NCBI GenBank assembly: GCA_002323535.1
Contig: DCQT01000078.1
Coordinates: forward strand, 1 to 8,019
DNA: 8,019 bases
From: Bacteriovoracaceae bacterium UBA1511
Lineage (GTDB): Bacteria > Bdellovibrionota > Bacteriovoracia > Bacteriovoracales > Bacteriovoracaceae
Direction of reading: 5' to 3'
The translations under genes were made by a program, and so were the position numbers. Shown piece by piece: positions 5,888 to 8,019 of the stretch. Below the pieces are notes generated by a model. The model worked only from the letters and a program-made list of their open reading frames with translations. It made no database searches and was not told the origin of the DNA. The first letter of the stretch is position 1. Each line of letters starts with the position of its first letter.

Positions 5888-7547
5888 TCGGGCCACCCAT
5901 GTGTTTAAACTCTTCATCACTTAAATTTTTCACCTCAACACCTTCAAAGCTATCATTAAGAAGGTAATTAATATATTCATCAACGAGATTAACTTCGTTT
6001 AGCCCAAAATCTCTCGCAAACAAAGAAACCTTTGCCGTCATATCCTCGCTATTAACAAGGCCCACAAATTTTTTATACTCATCAATGGTCAAGGCGAGCT
6101 TTCCCTTCCCATCATTTGAGTTTATCTCTAAAGCATATTGAGCAAGATTACTTAAAAGAAGCGCATTAAAATCAATATCCTCAAGATCATAGTTTAAGTA
6201 AAAGTCACTGCTAAGCTGACCGGATGTTTTAAGTTCACTAAATCGATCTTGGAATGCTTTGGCAAATGGCATGATGGAGGTAATTAAACCAATTAATTCC
6301 TCAAACCTTTTGTAACCACTCGTCGTCTCAAGACTTATCATCTCACCAGTGAAGTCTTCGACTATTTCCTTTTCGAAAGCTTGAGCGATAAATGTCTGCG
6401 CCCAATGCCCAAGAAAGCTATCAAATGTTTCATCAAGCTCGAGTTCGGTATATTTTTTATTAAGTTTTGCTTGTTGAAGTTCAACTAAAGTTTTTCCAAA
6501 ACGGTAAAGATCCGTCAGGGTAAAGTAGTCAAAGAATTCTCCCTCGCGAGTGAGCTCTTTCCATTCATATAAAGCAAACTCATAACCAAGTTGAATAAAG
6601 TTTTTAACTCTTTTTGAGCCTTTAGAAAGAGCAATAGTACCTAGGGATAACCCACCAGAGACTTCAATGTCCGAATTAATTAATTTTACGAGATTAAATT
6701 TTAAAAAATCGATTCGTGATTGCTCTGAAACTTTTGATAGCTCTGCTTGTAAGTCATCAGATACAGTTGAGACTGGTGCGATAAAATTAAAATGTGGAAC
6801 TTGATTGATGCTGTCCTCTTCGACTTTACCAGTTGATGGTTTTGCCAAGCGAATAAAATTTATCATGTGTTTTTTAGACGGAAAGCGATTCAGTTTCTCA
6901 AGCGCCTCAAAGTAATCAACAATTCCCTTGTCTTCGAGGCGGTGTTTTTTCCAGCGATACTCATCCTCACTAAGGCTGCTCATTTGATCCGCAATAAGTT
7001 TAAAAAGATAGGCATAAGCTTTTTCGACTCCCTCTTGAGTGTAGAGGTTTTTAATCAGTAACTTTAATTCATCTACAAATGCAAAGTCCTCATCATACTC
7101 AATTAATAAAAGGCCATCATCTGTTAAAAAGTAATTATTGCTTTCTGGATAAAGAGGGTCTTCAGCATCAAATGTCCAAACGTTAAATCTACCTTTAAAA
7201 AACAAAGCAAATTCACTGCTTTTTGCAAATTCATATTGGAGGTTTTCATCCCCACAAGCAGCATAAATACCAATCCAAGGAAGAAAGTTATCAACGTTTA
7301 TTTCATCTTTTTTCCATAAATCAATATCTAAAAATAATTGTCGCTGCTCAGAAGACAAAGAGGGTAGAAGCGCAGTTTTTTTATCAATGGGTAGTGAGTT
7401 ATAGGCAAGATAAAGCGGCTGAAGAGGAAGGTTTTTTATTTCTTCTTTATTTTCTAAGGCGTGCTCAATTTGATTAATGGTTAAATAACTTTGAGCTTCT
7501 GCTACAGCAAGAGTGAGAAAATTCTTGGTTGATTTGTCATTTGACAT
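5871..7547 (-). CDS. DUF6178-like protein of unknown function
   Basis: This large (558-residue) cytoplasmic protein has no signal peptide or membrane helices and is acidic and helix-rich. Two segments match my recollection of DUF6178, a family mostly found in delta-proteobacteria and relatives: LPSLSSEQRQLFLDIDLW followed by a KKDEI...PWI stretch (61-92), and the EDEYRWKKHRLEDKGIVDYFEAL block (194-216), equivalent to the family's E-x-Y-x-W-R-x-x-R-L-x-D-x-G-F-x-D-x-x-x-A-L pattern. No enzymatic motif is visible and the family has no established function that I know of. The ATG at 7547 has AAGGA 8 bases upstream. A sigma70-like promoter lies about 55-83 bases before the start. It appears to be transcribed alone, and its 3' end overlaps the convergent small gene by 17 bases. 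Confidence 0.7.
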   Translation of the reverse strand: MSNDKSTKNFLTLAVAEAQSYLTINQIEHALENKEEIKNLPLQPLYLAYNSLPIDKKTALLPSLSSEQRQLFLDIDLWKKDEINVDNFLPWIGIYAACGDENLQYEFAKSSEFALFFKGRFNVWTFDAEDPLYPESNNYFLTDDGLLLIEYDEDFAFVDELKLLIKNLYTQEGVEKAYAYLFKLIADQMSSLSEDEYRWKKHRLEDKGIVDYFEALEKLNRFPSKKHMINFIRLAKPSTGKVEEDSINQVPHFNFIAPVSTVSDDLQAELSKVSEQSRIDFLKFNLVKLINSDIEVSGGLSLGTIALSKGSKRVKNFIQLGYEFALYEWKELTREGEFFDYFTLTDLYRFGKTLVELQQAKLNKKYTELELDETFDSFLGHWAQTFIAQAFEKEIVEDFTGEMISLETTSGYKRFEELIGLITSIMPFAKAFQDRFSELKTSGQLSSDFYLNYDLEDIDFNALLLSNLAQYALEINSNDGKGKLALTIDEYKKFVGLVNSEDMTAKVSLFARDFGLNEVNLVDEYINYLLNDSFEGVEVKNLSDEEFKHMGGPIILSH

Positions 7548-7564
7548 GAGGCTTTTCCTTAAAT

Positions 7565-7606
7565 TTATATTGCTTTAATATCATGAGAAGTGATTCGTCG
7601 CATCAT
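7565..7606 (-). CDS. Possible 13-codon leader ORF upstream of the DUF6178-like gene
   Basis: The frame ATG ATG CGA ... ATA TAA encodes MMRRITSHDIKAI and is preceded by AAGGGG with an 8-base spacer, a better binding site than several genes here have. It ends 17 bases before the DUF6178-like start and could act as a translated leader or a coupled small protein. Against this, its ATG overlaps the -10 of the best promoter candidate (TTGACA-N17-CATGAT), which would start transcription after it; both cannot be used on the same transcript. Speculative. Confidence 0.2.
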   Translation of the reverse strand: MMRRITSHDIKAI

Positions 7607-7630
7607 GGTGAATTCCCCTTGAATTGTCAA
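7602..7630 (-). promoter_or_regulatory. Sigma70-like promoter for the DUF6178-like gene
   Basis: On the minus strand TTGACA (7630-7625, perfect -35) is followed by a 17-base spacer and CATGAT (7607-7602, 4 of 6 matches to TATAAT). The predicted transcription start near 7595 leaves a leader of about 48 bases before the ATG at 7547. Confidence 0.5.
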
Positions 7631-7694
7631 CAGATCCACTCGGTTACTGGGAAGTTTTTCAAATTATTTATCGCAATGGGATCTTTCCTCAAGT

Positions 7695-7700
7695 TATAAT
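7695..7700 (+). promoter_or_regulatory. Perfect -10 box for the secreted-protein gene
   Basis: TATAAT lies 28 bases before the ATG at 7729. No good -35 is present at 16-18 bases (CGCAAT at 7672-7677 is poor), so the promoter would need an activator or another contact. Position and strand suit the downstream gene. The AGGGA binding site is at 7718-7722. Confidence 0.45.
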
Positions 7701-7728
7701 AAAGTGGTTACTTTTTCAGGGAAGAAAT

Positions 7729-8019
7729 ATGCGAAAAATTTTAGTTTTATTAACCCTGGCCCTTGCCTCTCAGGCATTTGGCTATAACGGGATCAACCGT
7801 CTCCAATTGATTGAAGATCGCTATAAGCTACAAGAGAGTCTTGCGCCTTTAGGTCATGATTTTGCCATTGATACTAGGCTATCTATCGGTGGAGAAATTT
7901 TTGAGCTAGTGGATGACATTAGTGATTTGCAAACACTGTCTGATGGTACGGCAACTGATGCCGAAGTTCAGTCAAAGTTTACTGAGCTGACAAATACATG
8001 GAATGGACGAGAGTTTTCT
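7729..8019 (+). CDS. Secreted or envelope protein, 5' part
   Basis: The frame is open from ATG 7729 to the window end (97 codons, no stop), so the gene is cut by the window. It begins with a clear signal peptide: MRKILVLLTLALASQAFG, a positively charged start, a Leu-rich core and an AxAFG-type end, with cleavage probable before Tyr19. There is no lipobox cysteine. The mature part seen so far is acidic and mostly helical with a short strand-like section (residues about 47-62) containing RLSIGGEIFEL, which might begin a membrane or barrel domain. No family is recognised. AGGGA is 6 bases before the ATG, with TATAAT upstream. It is divergent from the DUF6178-like gene. Confidence 0.75.
   Translation, partial: MRKILVLLTLALASQAFGYNGINRLQLIEDRYKLQESLAPLGHDFAIDTRLSIGGEIFELVDDISDLQTLSDGTATDAEVQSKFTELTNTWNGREFS

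Noticed and set aside
6867..7477. Two plus-strand open frames (6867-7061 and 7223-7477) inside the DUF6178-like gene
   Set aside because: Both are antisense to a long continuous gene and have low-complexity, unfamily-like translations.

Overview
The window is a gene-dense, fairly AT-rich piece of a bacterial chromosome (roughly 35-40% G+C in most genes by spot hand counts). A DUF6178-type protein, a thiol glutathione peroxidase, a CpaF/TadA-type ATPase and an AlkB-type membrane hydroxylase, together with the low G+C, fit a Bdellovibrionota/Bacteriovoracales (Bacteriovorax-like) or related delta-proteobacterial genome. That placement is inference; no rRNA or other decisive marker is present. 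No tRNA, rRNA, CRISPR array, insertion sequence or long repeat was seen.

Layout. Positions 1-59 (minus) hold the first 19 codons of a TypA/BipA-like translational GTPase. From 5033 down to 166, six minus-strand genes run in the same direction with short gaps. In transcription order they are an unknown helical protein (4371-5033), a CpaF/TadA/VirB11-type secretion ATPase (3331-4368), a thiol glutathione peroxidase (2801-3280), a DGK1/SEC59/VTE5-type CTP-dependent lipid kinase with a charged N-terminal extension (1895-2761), an alpha/beta hydrolase (1240-1908, overlapping the kinase by 14 bases) and an AlkB-like di-iron membrane hydroxylase (166-1179). The last three suggest a lipid or long-chain-alcohol module. 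The first two form a tight pair around an ATPase with no pilus or secretion partners in view.

Divergent from the ATPase pair, across a 67-base spacer containing an imperfect 17-base palindrome, lie two uncharacterised plus-strand genes (5101-5580 and 5594-5887). The second is strikingly AT-rich and runs tail-to-tail, with a 17-base overlap, into a large minus-strand DUF6178-like gene (5871-7547). Upstream of that gene is a 181-base divergent region with a good sigma70-like promoter on the minus strand, a possible 13-codon leader ORF, and a perfect TATAAT for the plus-strand gene at 7729. That gene is a signal-peptide-bearing secreted or envelope protein that runs off the window end.

The part most likely to be poorly described is 3331-5887: a stand-alone type II/IV secretion ATPase with a translationally coupled unknown partner and two divergent unknown genes. 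Whether they form one system is inference from position only.
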